Shown piece after piece: positions 24,191-31,819 of a stretch of 64,000 nt of DNA. This DNA comes from Eggerthella timonensis (GTDB lineage: Bacteria; Actinomycetota; Coriobacteriia; Coriobacteriales; Eggerthellaceae): assembly GCF_900184265.1 (NCBI RefSeq), contig NZ_FXXA01000002.1:1696918-1760917 (forward strand). Reading direction: 5' to 3'. How positions within the stretch are numbered: the stretch's first letter is position 1; each line of letters opens with the position of its first letter. Both the position numbers and the translations under genes were made by a program. Under the pieces are notes generated by a model. That model did not search any database. It worked only from the letters and a program-made list of their open reading frames with translations, and was not told where the DNA came from.

Positions 24191-25315
24191 ATGAACGAGA
24201 TAGGGAAGCTGGGCTTCGGGTTCATGAGGCTGCCGACGGTGGAGCGCGACGGCGGCAAGGAGATCGACGTCGAGCAGGTCAAGGAGATGGTCGACCTGTT
24301 CATGGATGCGGGCTTCACCTACTTCGACACGGCGCGCGGCTACCATAACGGCCAGTCCGAAGCGGCTCTGCGCGAGGCGCTCGTCGAGCGCTACCCGCGC
24401 GAGTCGTTCCAGGTGGCCACGAAGCTGCCGGCGTGGCTTGCGGAGAACGCCGACCATGCGCGCGCCATGTTCGACAAGTCGCTGCGCGAGACCGGCGCAG
24501 GCTACTTCGACAACTTCCTCCTGCACAACCTGGGCGAGGAGCGCACGCGCCTGTTCGACGACTTCGGCCTGTGGGATTTCCTGCGCGAGAAAAAGGAAGC
24601 CGGGCTCATCCGCAACCTGGGTTTCTCCATCCACGACAAGGCGGCGGTGCTCGAGGAGGTGCTCCGGGCCCACCCCGAGGTGGACTTCGTGCAGCTGCAG
24701 ATCAACTACGCCGACTGGGAGAGCGAGACCATCGAGTCGCGCGCGTGCTACGAGGTGGCGCGCGCCCACGGTCTTCCCATCGTGGTGATGGAGCCCATCA
24801 AGGGCGGCTCGCTCGTGCGTCTGCCGCAGGATGCGGCGGACGTGCTGCGCGCCGTGAACCCAGACGAGTCGCTGCCGTCGTGGGCGCTGCGATTCGCCGC
24901 GTCGCTGCCGGGGGTGCTCACCGTGCTGTCGGGCATGTCCACGCCCGACCAAGTGCGCGAGAACGTGGCCGTCATGAACGGCTTCGAGCCGCTGAGCCGG
25001 GTGGAGGACGAGGCGCTCGCGCGGGTGCGCGCCATCCTCGACGGCGTGGACACCGTGCCGTGCACCGACTGCCGCTACTGCCTGAAGAACTGCCCGCAAG
25101 GCGTGCGCATTCCCGCGGCCCTCGCGTCGCTCAACATCCTGGAGCTGTACCATGACGAGCACCGCGCGCAGGAGAACTACGATTGGAACGCGTCGAGCGG
25201 CCCTGCGTCGACGTGCGTCGGCTGCGGCGCGTGCGAGAGCGTGTGCCCGCAGCATATCGAGATCGTGAAGGAGCTCGGGCGCGCCGCCGAACTGTTCGAG
25301 AAGAAGCCCGCATGA
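24191..25315 (+). CDS. aldo/keto reductase with C-terminal 4Fe-4S domain
   Basis: 374 residues. The TIM-barrel part begins LGFGFMRLP and contains DAGFTYFDTARGYHNGQSE (catalytic Asp and Tyr), KLPAWL and NFLLHNL (catalytic Lys and His), then VMEPIKGGSL. The C-terminal 80 residues hold two cysteine clusters, CTDCRYCLKNCPQG and CVGCGACESVCPQHI, the pattern of a ferredoxin-like domain fused to AKRs in anaerobes. It probably reduces carbonyl groups with NAD(P)H, possibly with electron input through the cluster. ATG 24191 has GGAACGGAG upstream; an earlier ATG (24167) overlaps the previous stop. The next gene overlaps by 4 bp. Confidence 0.9.
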   Translation: MNEIGKLGFGFMRLPTVERDGGKEIDVEQVKEMVDLFMDAGFTYFDTARGYHNGQSEAALREALVERYPRESFQVATKLPAWLAENADHARAMFDKSLRETGAGYFDNFLLHNLGEERTRLFDDFGLWDFLREKKEAGLIRNLGFSIHDKAAVLEEVLRAHPEVDFVQLQINYADWESETIESRACYEVARAHGLPIVVMEPIKGGSLVRLPQDAADVLRAVNPDESLPSWALRFAASLPGVLTVLSGMSTPDQVRENVAVMNGFEPLSRVEDEALARVRAILDGVDTVPCTDCRYCLKNCPQGVRIPAALASLNILELYHDEHRAQENYDWNASSGPASTCVGCGACESVCPQHIEIVKELGRAAELFEKKPA

Positions 25316-25944
25316 CGGCGACGGGTCCCGGGCAGGACGTGGGCGTCGAGGCGCTCGACGCGTTTTTCGCGCGCACGCCGCGCTTGGCCGTGGCGTTCTC
25401 GGGCGGGTGCGACTCGTCGTTTCTGCTGGCCGCCGCGCTGCGCGCCGGATGCGACGTGAAGGCGTACGGCGTGCGGACGGCGTTCCAGCCCGCCTTCGAG
25501 ATCGACGACGCGCGCCGGCTAACGCGCGAGCTGGGCGCGGAGCTCGAGCTGATCGACGCCGACGTGCTGGCGCAGGACGGGATATGCGCGAACGGCCCCG
25601 ACCGGTGCTACCGATGCAAGACGTTCATCTTCTCAACCATCCTCGCCCATATGGCGCAGGACGGCTTCGAGGTGCTCGCCGACGGCACGAACGTCACGGA
25701 CGACCCGGCGAACCGCCCCGGTTTCAAGGCGCTCGCCGAGCTGGGCGTGGTGTCGCCGTTGCGTCGCGCGGGCATGACGAAGGACGACGTGCGGGCGGCT
25801 TCGCGCGAGCTGGCGCTGTTCACGGCCGACAAGCCCAGCTTCTCGTGCGTGGCCGTGCACGTGGGGGAGGGCCGGCCGATCACGGCCGAGGCGCTCGCCG
25901 AGACGGCCGCGCGCCTCGGCATCGAGGACGGGAAGCGCCCATGA
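25312..25944 (+). CDS. LarE-like ATP-dependent sulfur transferase
   Basis: 210 residues, shorter than LarE (about 275). The PP-loop is AVAFSGGCDSSFLLAAAL near residue 25, and RCYRCKTFIFSTI matches the R-C-Y-x-C-K block of LarE. KPSFSCVAVHVGEGRPIT aligns with the segment that in LarE holds the sacrificial cysteine (C-L-A-S-R). LarE donates its cysteine sulfur to the nickel-pincer nucleotide cofactor of lactate racemase. No larB or larC is in the window, so the partner may be another sulfur acceptor. The ATG overlaps the previous stop (ATGA) and the stop overlaps the next start. The short C-terminus lacks part of the LarE oligomerisation region. Confidence 0.75.
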   Translation: MTATGPGQDVGVEALDAFFARTPRLAVAFSGGCDSSFLLAAALRAGCDVKAYGVRTAFQPAFEIDDARRLTRELGAELELIDADVLAQDGICANGPDRCYRCKTFIFSTILAHMAQDGFEVLADGTNVTDDPANRPGFKALAELGVVSPLRRAGMTKDDVRAASRELALFTADKPSFSCVAVHVGEGRPITAEALAETAARLGIEDGKRP

Positions 25945-26507
25945 GCATGGGACGGCCTGCCGGGCGCTTCGTCCTCGAGACCGAGCGGCTGGTTCTGCGC
26001 GAGATGGACCAAGGCGACTTCGCCGCCCTCTGCGCCATCCTCCAGGACGACGAGGCCATGTACGCCTACGAGGGCGCGCTGCCGGACGACGAGGCGCAGG
26101 CGTGGCTCGACCGCCAGATGGAGCGCTACGCGCGCGACGGCTTCGGGCTGTGGGCGGTCGTGCTCAAGGAGACCGGCGCCATGATCGGCCAATGCGGGTT
26201 GACCTACCAGGATGCCGACGGCGTGCGCGTCGTGGAGGTGGGCTACCTGTTCCAGCGGGCGTTCTGGCATCGCGGCTTCGCCTGTGAGGCGGCGCGGGCC
26301 TGCCGCGACCACGCGTTCGACACCGTGGGCGTCGAACGCGTGTACTCGATCATCCGCGACACGAACCTTCCCTCGCAGCGGGTGGCGCGCCGTCTCGGCA
26401 TGGAGCCGGAGGGTTCCATCGTCAAGCGCTACCGAGGCGTGGACATGCCGCACCTCGTGTTCGCCGTCGCGCGCGCCGAGCGCGACGGCGCTACTCGAAA
26501 CGGCTGA
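25941..26507 (+). CDS. RimJ/RimL-type GNAT acetyltransferase
   Basis: 188 residues. FVLETERLVLREM at the start is the hallmark of the Acetyltransf_3 group. LFQRAFWHRGFACEAARACRDHAF contains the acetyl-CoA loop (W-x-R-G-F/Y-A-x-E-A) and GVERVYSIIRDTNLPSQRVARRLG the conserved N-x-x-S-x-x-V-x-x-x-L-G end. Such enzymes acetylate protein N-termini, small molecules or antibiotics; the target here is unknown. ATGA overlap with the previous gene marks it as the last member of the four-gene unit. Element E3 follows. Confidence 0.88.
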   Translation: MSMGRPAGRFVLETERLVLREMDQGDFAALCAILQDDEAMYAYEGALPDDEAQAWLDRQMERYARDGFGLWAVVLKETGAMIGQCGLTYQDADGVRVVEVGYLFQRAFWHRGFACEAARACRDHAFDTVGVERVYSIIRDTNLPSQRVARRLGMEPEGSIVKRYRGVDMPHLVFAVARAERDGATRNG

Positions 26508-26619
26508 CGAAGCCCTCGACGGCTTCGAGGCATTCTCGCGGGTGCGTGACGTTCGCGATGTGCGGCGCGCGGTGCGCCGCAGGGAGCCCACGTTGATCGG
26601 ACACGCGAATTCGCCCGAA

Positions 26620-26781
26620 GTAAGCAATTTTTTCGTTTTGCGAACATTGCGCGGCCCGGCGACAACAGCTCTTCGCAGGGCGAATGCAAAACCGCAGGTC
26701 GGAAGCGCTCGATTTCCGAAGCGGTCGGTGCTGCGTCCTTTTGAGTCCTCGATAGGTTCGCAAAACGAAAAAAATGCTTAC
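26620..26781. repeat. long inverted-repeat element E3
   Basis: Arms 26620-26645 and 26756-26781 match at 25 of 26 positions (core TTTTTTCGTTTTGCGAAC), with partial pairing further out (TTCGCC). Spacer 110 nt. Mid-spacer (26688-26700, plus strand) is AAAACCGCAGGTC, then GATTTCC 11 nt later, matching E2 and E4. The gap 26508-26868 holds only this element and the leader of the next gene. Confidence 0.9.
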
Positions 26782-26868
26782 GGCGAACAGGTCTCGCGTG
26801 TCGGGCCGGCTCGGCAAAGCGGCGTATACTGTCGAGCAAGGCCGTATCGCGATCGCGAAGGAGTTGCC

Positions 26869-28176
26869 ATGTCCGCTTACGTTTTCACGCATGCCACCGT
26901 TCTCGACGGCACCGAGCGCATGGAGCCGCAGCCCAACATGACCGTCGTCGTGGACGGAGGCCGCATCGTCCGCGTGGGCCCCGCGGCTGCCACGGTGGGG
27001 CCGATGGGCGCGCGCGAGATCGACCTTGCCGGCGCGTACCTCGTCCCCGGCCTGGTGAACCTGCACGTGCATCTGTGCGGTTCGGGCAAGCCGACGAGCG
27101 CAGGGGCGGCCGGCGACCTCATCGACAAGGTGGTGGGCAACCCGCTGGGGATGTGGTACCTGCGCCGCACGCTCAAGGCGCATGCGCAGCAACAGCTGGC
27201 CAGCGGCGTGACCACCGTGCGCTCGGTGGGCGACCCCGGGTTCGCCGACGTGGACGTGCGCGACGCCATCGACGCGGGGAAGTACCCCGGCCCGCGCCTG
27301 GTCACGTCCGGCGTGGGCGTCACGGTGCCGGGCGGCCATGGCGCGGGGCTGTTCGCCCACGTTGCGTCCACGCCCGAAGAGGCGCGCGCCATCGTGCGCG
27401 ATTGCTTCGCGCGCAAGTGCGACTTGGTGAAGCTGTTCATCACGGGCGGCGTGTTCGACGCGGAGGTGGAAGGCGAGCCGGGCGTGCTGCGCATGGCGCC
27501 CGACATCGCGCAAGCTGCCTGCGACGAAGCGCGCAAGCTGGGCCTGCGCACCGCCGCGCACATCGAGAGCGCCGAGGGCGTGCGCGTGGGCCTCGAGGCC
27601 GGCGTGGACACCATCGAGCACGGCGCCGCGCTGGACGACGAGCTGGTGGCCCTGTTCAAGCGCAACGGCGCTGGTCGCCCTTCGTCGCTGACATGCACCG
27701 TCTCGCCGGCGCTGCCGTTCGTGGAGCTCGATCCCGAGAAGACGCACTCCACCGAGGTGCAGAAGGTGAACGGCCGCATCGTCTACGAGGGCATCGTGCA
27801 GGCCGCGAAGCAGGCGTTGGCGGCGGGTATCCCCGTGGGGATCGGCACCGACTCGTCGTGCCCCTACATCACGCAGTACGACATGTGGCGCGAAGTGGTG
27901 TACTTCGAGCGCATCGTGGGCGCCTCGCGCCAGCTGGCGCTGCACACCGCGACGCTCGGCAACGCGCGCATCCTCGGGCTGGGCGACGAGACGGGCTCCG
28001 TCGAGGAGGGGAAGGCCGCCGACCTCATCGTGCTCGACGAGAACCCGCTCGACAACCTCGAGGCGCTGCGCGACGTGCGCATGGTCATGGCTCGCGGCGT
28101 GCTCGACGAGCATCCTCGCGTCAAACACCTGGGCGAGCTCGATGCCGAGCTGGACGGGTTTTTGCCGAGAGCGTGA
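26869..28176 (+). CDS. amidohydrolase, imidazolonepropionase/prolidase-like
   Basis: 435 residues, no signal peptide. LVPGLVNLHVHLCGSG is the metal-binding H-x-H near residue 65; VKLFITGGV probably holds the carboxylated lysine; AAHIESAEG and TIEHGAALDD give further histidines; GIGTDSSCPYITQ the C-terminal aspartate; and GSVEEGKAADLIVLDENPL the closing strand. This layout fits cytoplasmic dipeptidases and Xaa-Arg hydrolases of the amidohydrolase family. The exact substrate cannot be read. ATG 26869 follows GAAGGAG; the frame extends upstream through E3 but is not coding there. It is monocistronic. Confidence 0.88.
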   Translation: MSAYVFTHATVLDGTERMEPQPNMTVVVDGGRIVRVGPAAATVGPMGAREIDLAGAYLVPGLVNLHVHLCGSGKPTSAGAAGDLIDKVVGNPLGMWYLRRTLKAHAQQQLASGVTTVRSVGDPGFADVDVRDAIDAGKYPGPRLVTSGVGVTVPGGHGAGLFAHVASTPEEARAIVRDCFARKCDLVKLFITGGVFDAEVEGEPGVLRMAPDIAQAACDEARKLGLRTAAHIESAEGVRVGLEAGVDTIEHGAALDDELVALFKRNGAGRPSSLTCTVSPALPFVELDPEKTHSTEVQKVNGRIVYEGIVQAAKQALAAGIPVGIGTDSSCPYITQYDMWREVVYFERIVGASRQLALHTATLGNARILGLGDETGSVEEGKAADLIVLDENPLDNLEALRDVRMVMARGVLDEHPRVKHLGELDAELDGFLPRA

Positions 28177-28193
28177 AGTATTGACGCGTGTTG

Positions 28194-28482
28194 ATGGGGG
28201 CGCACGCCGACGCATCCCGGCGAGATTCTGCGCGAGGAGTTCATGCCCGACTACGGGTTGTCGGTCGCGACGCTCGCGAAGCGTTTGGGCGTGTCTCGGC
28301 AGTCGGTGAACGAGGTCGTGCGCGAGCGGCGTGCGGTGAGCACGGAAACGGCGATGCGATTGGGCCGTCTATTCGGCACGTCGGCCGAGTACTGGCTCAA
28401 CTTGCAGCGCAACGTCGACCTCTGGGAGTCGCTCGACCTGTACCGTGAAGAGCTCGATGCCATCGAGGCCCTGAGCGCCTAG
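28194..28482 (+). pseudogene. higA: HigA-type antitoxin, N-terminus shifted by a G-run indel
   Basis: The frame ending at 28482 reads RTPTHPGEILREEFMPDYGLSVATLAKRLGVSRQSVNEVVRE, the classical HigA start, but no start codon opens that frame. ATG 28194 is followed by four further Gs (a run of five, 28196-28200); with one G fewer the ATG would open exactly as MGRTPTHPGEIL. Either a frameshift has occurred or the run is phase-variable or misread. Translation from the internal ATG 28243 would give 79 residues that keep the HTH but lose the conserved leader. No HigB toxin gene lies upstream; the amidohydrolase ends 17 nt before. The stop TAG overlaps the convergent gene's stop through a shared CTAG. 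Confidence 0.7.
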
Positions 28483-30050
28483 CGCGAAGAGGGTGGACTG
28501 AAGGGCGGGCAGCTTCCCCCGCGGTCGATGAGCGTGGCGAGGAGCGTTCGGAATCCCCGCCGCTGCTCGGTGAGCTCGGCATCGAGCAGCAGGGCATGGG
28601 CTGTTTCGAGCGTGGACGTGCCGGCGAAGGGCGAGCGGCTCAACGTCATGCCGCATTCGATGACGGCCGCTGCGAACGTCCAGTCGTCGCTCGGTTGGGC
28701 GGCGTCGCCCGTGCCGTCCACCTCAAACGCCTGCTCGACGTGCTGCGTGGAACCTGCGGGACGATAGCGTATCGAACCGGCGAGCCATGCGCCATCAACC
28801 GCCCCGGCGGGGACGATCTCGTACGCGACGGTGAACGCGTGGCCCGCTCCCACCTCGCCCGCGTCCACGCCGTCGTCGAGGAAGTCCTCGTTCGCGAGCG
28901 CACGGTTCTCGTAGCCGATCAGCCGGTAGCCGGCCACCTGAGCCGGGTCGAACTCCACCTGCACCTTCACGTCGTCGGCGAGCGGCACGAGGTTCGCGCG
29001 CAGGTTCTCGCCGAACACCCTTCGGGCCTCCTCGATGCAGTCGATGTAGTGGTATGCGCCGTTGCCGTGGTCGGCGAGCGTCTCCATCTTGGAATCCTGG
29101 TAGTTGCCCGAGCCGAAGCCCAGCACCGAGAGGTACACGCCGGTTTCCCGTTTGCGCTCCACGTAGTCGTGCAGCTCGGCTTCGGAGGATATCCCCACGT
29201 TGAGGTCGCCGTCCGAGGCCATGACGATGCGGTTGACGCCCCCTTCGATGAACGAGCGTTCGGCCAGGAGGTACGCTTGTTCCAGGCCCGCTTCGCCGTT
29301 CGTCGCGCCCGATGCCGTCAAGCCGTCGATGGCTCGCAGGATGCGCTGCTTGTCGGCGCCGAACGCGCCTTCCAGCACGGTGCGCTCGCCGCTCGCGTAC
29401 GTCACGACGGATACCCGGTCACGTTCGCCTAACCCTTCCACGAGCGTGGCGAACGTGTCTTTGAGCAGGGGAAGCTTGTTCGGCTCGTCCATCGAGCCCG
29501 ACGTGTCGACGAGGAACACGAGGTTCGATCCTTCGGAGGGCGCACGGTCGGCGGCCTCGGTGGCGAACCCCATGACGAGCAGCTTCGCCTCGTCGTTCCA
29601 GGGACGGTCGCCCACCTGCGCCGACACGCCGAAGAGGTCGTCGCCGTCGGGGGCCGGGTAGGCGTAGTCGAAGTAGTTGAGCAGCTCCTCGGTACGCACG
29701 GTTTCGGCGGGGATGTCGAGGGAGTCGCATCCGTCGGCCACCATGCGGCGCAGGTTGCAGTACGACGCGGTGTCGACGTCGGCGGAAAGCGTGGAGCGCG
29801 GGTTGCGCGCCGTGGAGACGAAGCCGGGCTCCGCCGACGCGCGGCGGTCCTCTTCGCGCCCGAGCTGGAGCGAGGGCAAGGGAGCGGGGCGGGAAGCGGC
29901 GGCTTCCGACGAGCTGGAGCCGAGAGCCTGGTTGGCGTTTGCGCTGTCGGGCAGGTCGTTGGCGGCGCAGCCGGCGAGCAGCGCGACGGCGGCCAGGGCG
30001 GTGGCCAGGATGCCGGCGACGAGCGCGCGGCGGGCGGCGAAGGCGGTCAT
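28479..30050 (-). CDS. VWA-domain lipoprotein (YfbK-like)
   Basis: 523 residues. Signal with lipobox ALLAGC at about residue 28, so lipid-anchored outside the membrane. An N-terminal conserved region (NPRSTLSADVDTASYCNLRRM, RTEELLNYFDYAYPAPDGDD) precedes the von Willebrand A domain (NLVFLVDTSGSMDEPNKLP with the D-x-S-x-S metal site), and the C-terminal DUF3520 part ends in the ETAHALL region. YfbK-type proteins are found beside ECF sigma factors; their function is unclear. The start 30050 is chosen for the signal peptide and GGAG 6 nt upstream; the longer frame is not plausible. Third gene of the sigma/anti-sigma operon. Confidence 0.88.
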   Translation of the reverse strand: MTAFAARRALVAGILATALAAVALLAGCAANDLPDSANANQALGSSSSEAAASRPAPLPSLQLGREEDRRASAEPGFVSTARNPRSTLSADVDTASYCNLRRMVADGCDSLDIPAETVRTEELLNYFDYAYPAPDGDDLFGVSAQVGDRPWNDEAKLLVMGFATEAADRAPSEGSNLVFLVDTSGSMDEPNKLPLLKDTFATLVEGLGERDRVSVVTYASGERTVLEGAFGADKQRILRAIDGLTASGATNGEAGLEQAYLLAERSFIEGGVNRIVMASDGDLNVGISSEAELHDYVERKRETGVYLSVLGFGSGNYQDSKMETLADHGNGAYHYIDCIEEARRVFGENLRANLVPLADDVKVQVEFDPAQVAGYRLIGYENRALANEDFLDDGVDAGEVGAGHAFTVAYEIVPAGAVDGAWLAGSIRYRPAGSTQHVEQAFEVDGTGDAAQPSDDWTFAAAVIECGMTLSRSPFAGTSTLETAHALLLDAELTEQRRGFRTLLATLIDRGGSCPPFSPPSSR

Positions 30051-30066
30051 GGCGAGCTCCGTTCGG

Positions 30067-30648
30067 TCACAGGTCGATGCGGTCGGCCAAGTAGGCGGTG
30101 CCGTCGTCATCGTAGCGGACGACGTAGGGATGGGCGGGGTCGTCGGACTCGAACACCGTGCAGGGCGCCGTCGTCTGCTCGAGGGGGTTCGCGGCGACGG
30201 CCTGCTCGATCTCGGCCCCTACGGAGGATTCGTCGGCCGTCAAGGGACCGTCGTCGCCGATCGCCACGCGAAGCTGCTCGCCCGACGAGAGCGTGACGAA
30301 CGGGTAGCGCGCGTCGCCGTCGGGCACGGCGGCGGACTCGCTTTGCGCCCGGTCGGCCGACAGGGGGCTCGCCAGGTTGTCCGCGCTGCGTGCCGCGCTG
30401 TTGCCGAGCGGCTCGTCGATGCCGTCGAAGAATGCGTTGAGGGAGAGCGCGCCGACGCCTGCGAGCAGCGCGAAGCAGGCGGCGACGGCGACGGCGATTC
30501 TCGGCGTCGGGCGGCGCCTTGACGCGCGGTGCCGGTTCGCAGTCTGCAGCGAAGCCAGCATGCGCCGTTCCGCTTCCTCGGACGGGCCCATGCGGTCGAA
30601 AGCGCTCGCCAGCTGCGATTCGAACGATTCGGCGCGACAGTCATGCAT
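30067..30648 (-). CDS. anti-sigma-factor-like membrane protein
   Basis: 193 residues. Residues 1-45 are cytoplasmic and charged (FDRMGPSEEAERRMLASLQ), then one membrane helix (IAVAVAACFALLAGVGALSL, about 50-70), then an outside part of about 120 residues. It follows and overlaps an ECF sigma factor by 8 bp, the typical place of a cognate anti-sigma factor. No zinc-binding H-x3-C-x2-C motif of the ZAS class is present. The outside domain (PFVTLSSGEQLRVAIG...) is not recognised. It probably holds the sigma factor at the membrane and may sense through the VWA lipoprotein encoded next. Confidence 0.75.
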   Translation of the reverse strand: MHDCRAESFESQLASAFDRMGPSEEAERRMLASLQTANRHRASRRRPTPRIAVAVAACFALLAGVGALSLNAFFDGIDEPLGNSAARSADNLASPLSADRAQSESAAVPDGDARYPFVTLSSGEQLRVAIGDDGPLTADESSVGAEIEQAVAANPLEQTTAPCTVFESDDPAHPYVVRYDDDGTAYLADRIDL

Positions 30649-31117
30649 GGCGTTCGCCTCCCAGCATCGTTTTCAACAGCGAGCGCGCCTCGCTCAGGTG
30701 GCTGCGAACGGTCGAGGCCGGCACGCCGGTCATGGCAGCGATCTCGGCCGTGCGGTACCCCTCGTAATAGAACAGGTAGACGCAGGTCTTGTACTTCTCG
30801 GGCAGGGCGAGCACCGCGTCGATCGTCTCGTCGCGGTGCGGCGATCGCTCGTCTGCGTAGTCGTCGACGAGCTCCGTCTGCCGCATGCGGTGCGCGCTTT
30901 TGAGAACGTCGCGGCAATGGTTCTGGGCGCATACGATCAGCCACGCTTTCTCGTGCTCCTCGTCGTTGAAGGAGCGCGGGCGGTCGATGAGCTTCATGAA
31001 CACGCTCTGCGTCGCGTCCTCGGCGTCGGCGGCGCAGCCGAGAAACGAGTAGCACAGCCGGTACACCGTCTTGGCGTGGCGATTGAACAGTGCTGCTATG
31101 TCGAGGTCGTTTCTCAG
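30641..31117 (-). CDS. ECF-type sigma-70 factor, probable CTG start
   Basis: 158 residues if translation starts at CTG 31117. IAALFNRHAKTVYRLCYSFLGCAADAEDATQSVF is region 2, and ALPEKYKTCVYLFYYEGYRTAEIAAMTG with STVRSHLSEARSLLKTML is region 4. No ATG, GTG or TTG lies in frame near the domain start; the only ATG (31252) would add 45 unlike residues. AGAAAGGGA sits 6 nt before the CTG, a good Shine-Dalgarno, so the rare start is likely. It heads the sigma/anti-sigma/VWA operon. A 22-bp repeat array lies directly upstream (31251-31407) and may carry the control sites. Confidence 0.88.
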   Translation of the reverse strand: MRNDLDIAALFNRHAKTVYRLCYSFLGCAADAEDATQSVFMKLIDRPRSFNDEEHEKAWLIVCAQNHCRDVLKSAHRMRQTELVDDYADERSPHRDETIDAVLALPEKYKTCVYLFYYEGYRTAEIAAMTGVPASTVRSHLSEARSLLKTMLGGERHA

Positions 31118-31250
31118 ATTCGTTCCCTTTCTGATCCGAACACGATCAAGCAGCGCGTTTTGTCGCGAGATGAATGAAAAACATTGTACCGGATGGGGAA
31201 GGGCTCGGATTCTGCCGCCGTCGATCTCGCGTGCGTCGGGTGCGAAACGC

Positions 31251-31407
31251 ACGCGAATCTAGCGGCAATCCCACGCGAACCTAGCGCGAAACGCACGCGA
31301 ATCACACGCGGTTCCAACGTGCAATGCGCTTGAATCTGACGCGAACCTAGCGCCGATCTGGCGCGATCCTGACGCGAATCCAGCGTGGATCAAATGCGAA
31401 AAACATA
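31251..31407. repeat. degenerate 22-bp tandem repeat array upstream of the ECF sigma gene
   Basis: Units starting at 31251, 31273, 31295, 31317, 31339 and 31361 are exactly 22 bp apart; two more start at 31372 and 31394, shifted by 11. The consensus is ACGCGAAYCTAGCGC followed by about 7 variable bases. The 22-bp or 11-bp phasing places every copy on the same face of the helix. The gap 31118-31518 contains this array and an AT-rich stretch (31400-31450) and no gene. Confidence 0.8.
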
Positions 31408-31518
31408 TTTTGATCTGGGAAAACTTTTGCTTCACAGGAAGCGTCCGACGAATTAGAATCATGCTGTCATCGGTGTCCGTTTCCGGCGGGTGATGCCTTC
31501 GAAAGGAGGTGAAGCCCT

Positions 31519-31641
31519 ATGGATAGTTTCAATCTGATCGCAGGACTTTGTTCCATCGCGTCATGCGCAATGGCCGTTTGCGACTGGTTGCAGCGAAAGC
31601 GGAAGGCGTCGAAGCAACAGAAAGGACGGCGGGAGTCGTAG
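31519..31641 (+). CDS. small membrane peptide, possible type I toxin
   Basis: 40 codons: MDSFNLIAGLCSIASCAMAV then a basic tail (CDWLQRKRKASKQQKGRRES). AAAGGAGGTG lies 7 nt before the ATG, a near-perfect Shine-Dalgarno. A hydrophobic helix of about 20 residues with a strongly basic end is the design of type I toxins of the TxpA/holin-like kind. A minus-strand promoter (31718-31745) would produce an RNA reading back into the 3' end of this gene, as in txpA/RatA. The ORF is too short for family assignment; a harmless small membrane protein is the alternative. Confidence 0.6.
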   Translation: MDSFNLIAGLCSIASCAMAVCDWLQRKRKASKQQKGRRES

Positions 31642-31717
31642 TCCCTAACCGTCCCTGAAACGAACCGGCGTCACCCGTCCGGAGCTCACAATCCCACGGG
31701 CATCGCTGACAACCCGC

Positions 31718-31745
31718 ATTATACACGCTTCCCGTCGGCGCGCAA
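31718..31745 (-). promoter_or_regulatory. minus-strand promoter facing the small peptide gene
   Basis: On the minus strand TTGCGC (31745-31740), 16 nt, then a perfect TATAAT (31723-31718). The expected transcript starts near 31711 and runs antisense towards 31641, with no ORF of its own, so it may be an antisense RNA. Confidence 0.55.
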
Positions 31746-31819
31746 GACGGGTTCGCGGGAGGATGCGGTATCATGGGAAGCACGAAACACGGCCGAGAAT
31801 CGGCGGGGAGGAAGCAGCA

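Noticed and set aside
31114-31462. Two small minus-strand frames in the 22-bp repeat region
   Set aside because: Their repeated RVRFA/RARFA peptides simply translate the DNA repeat; no ribosome binding site.
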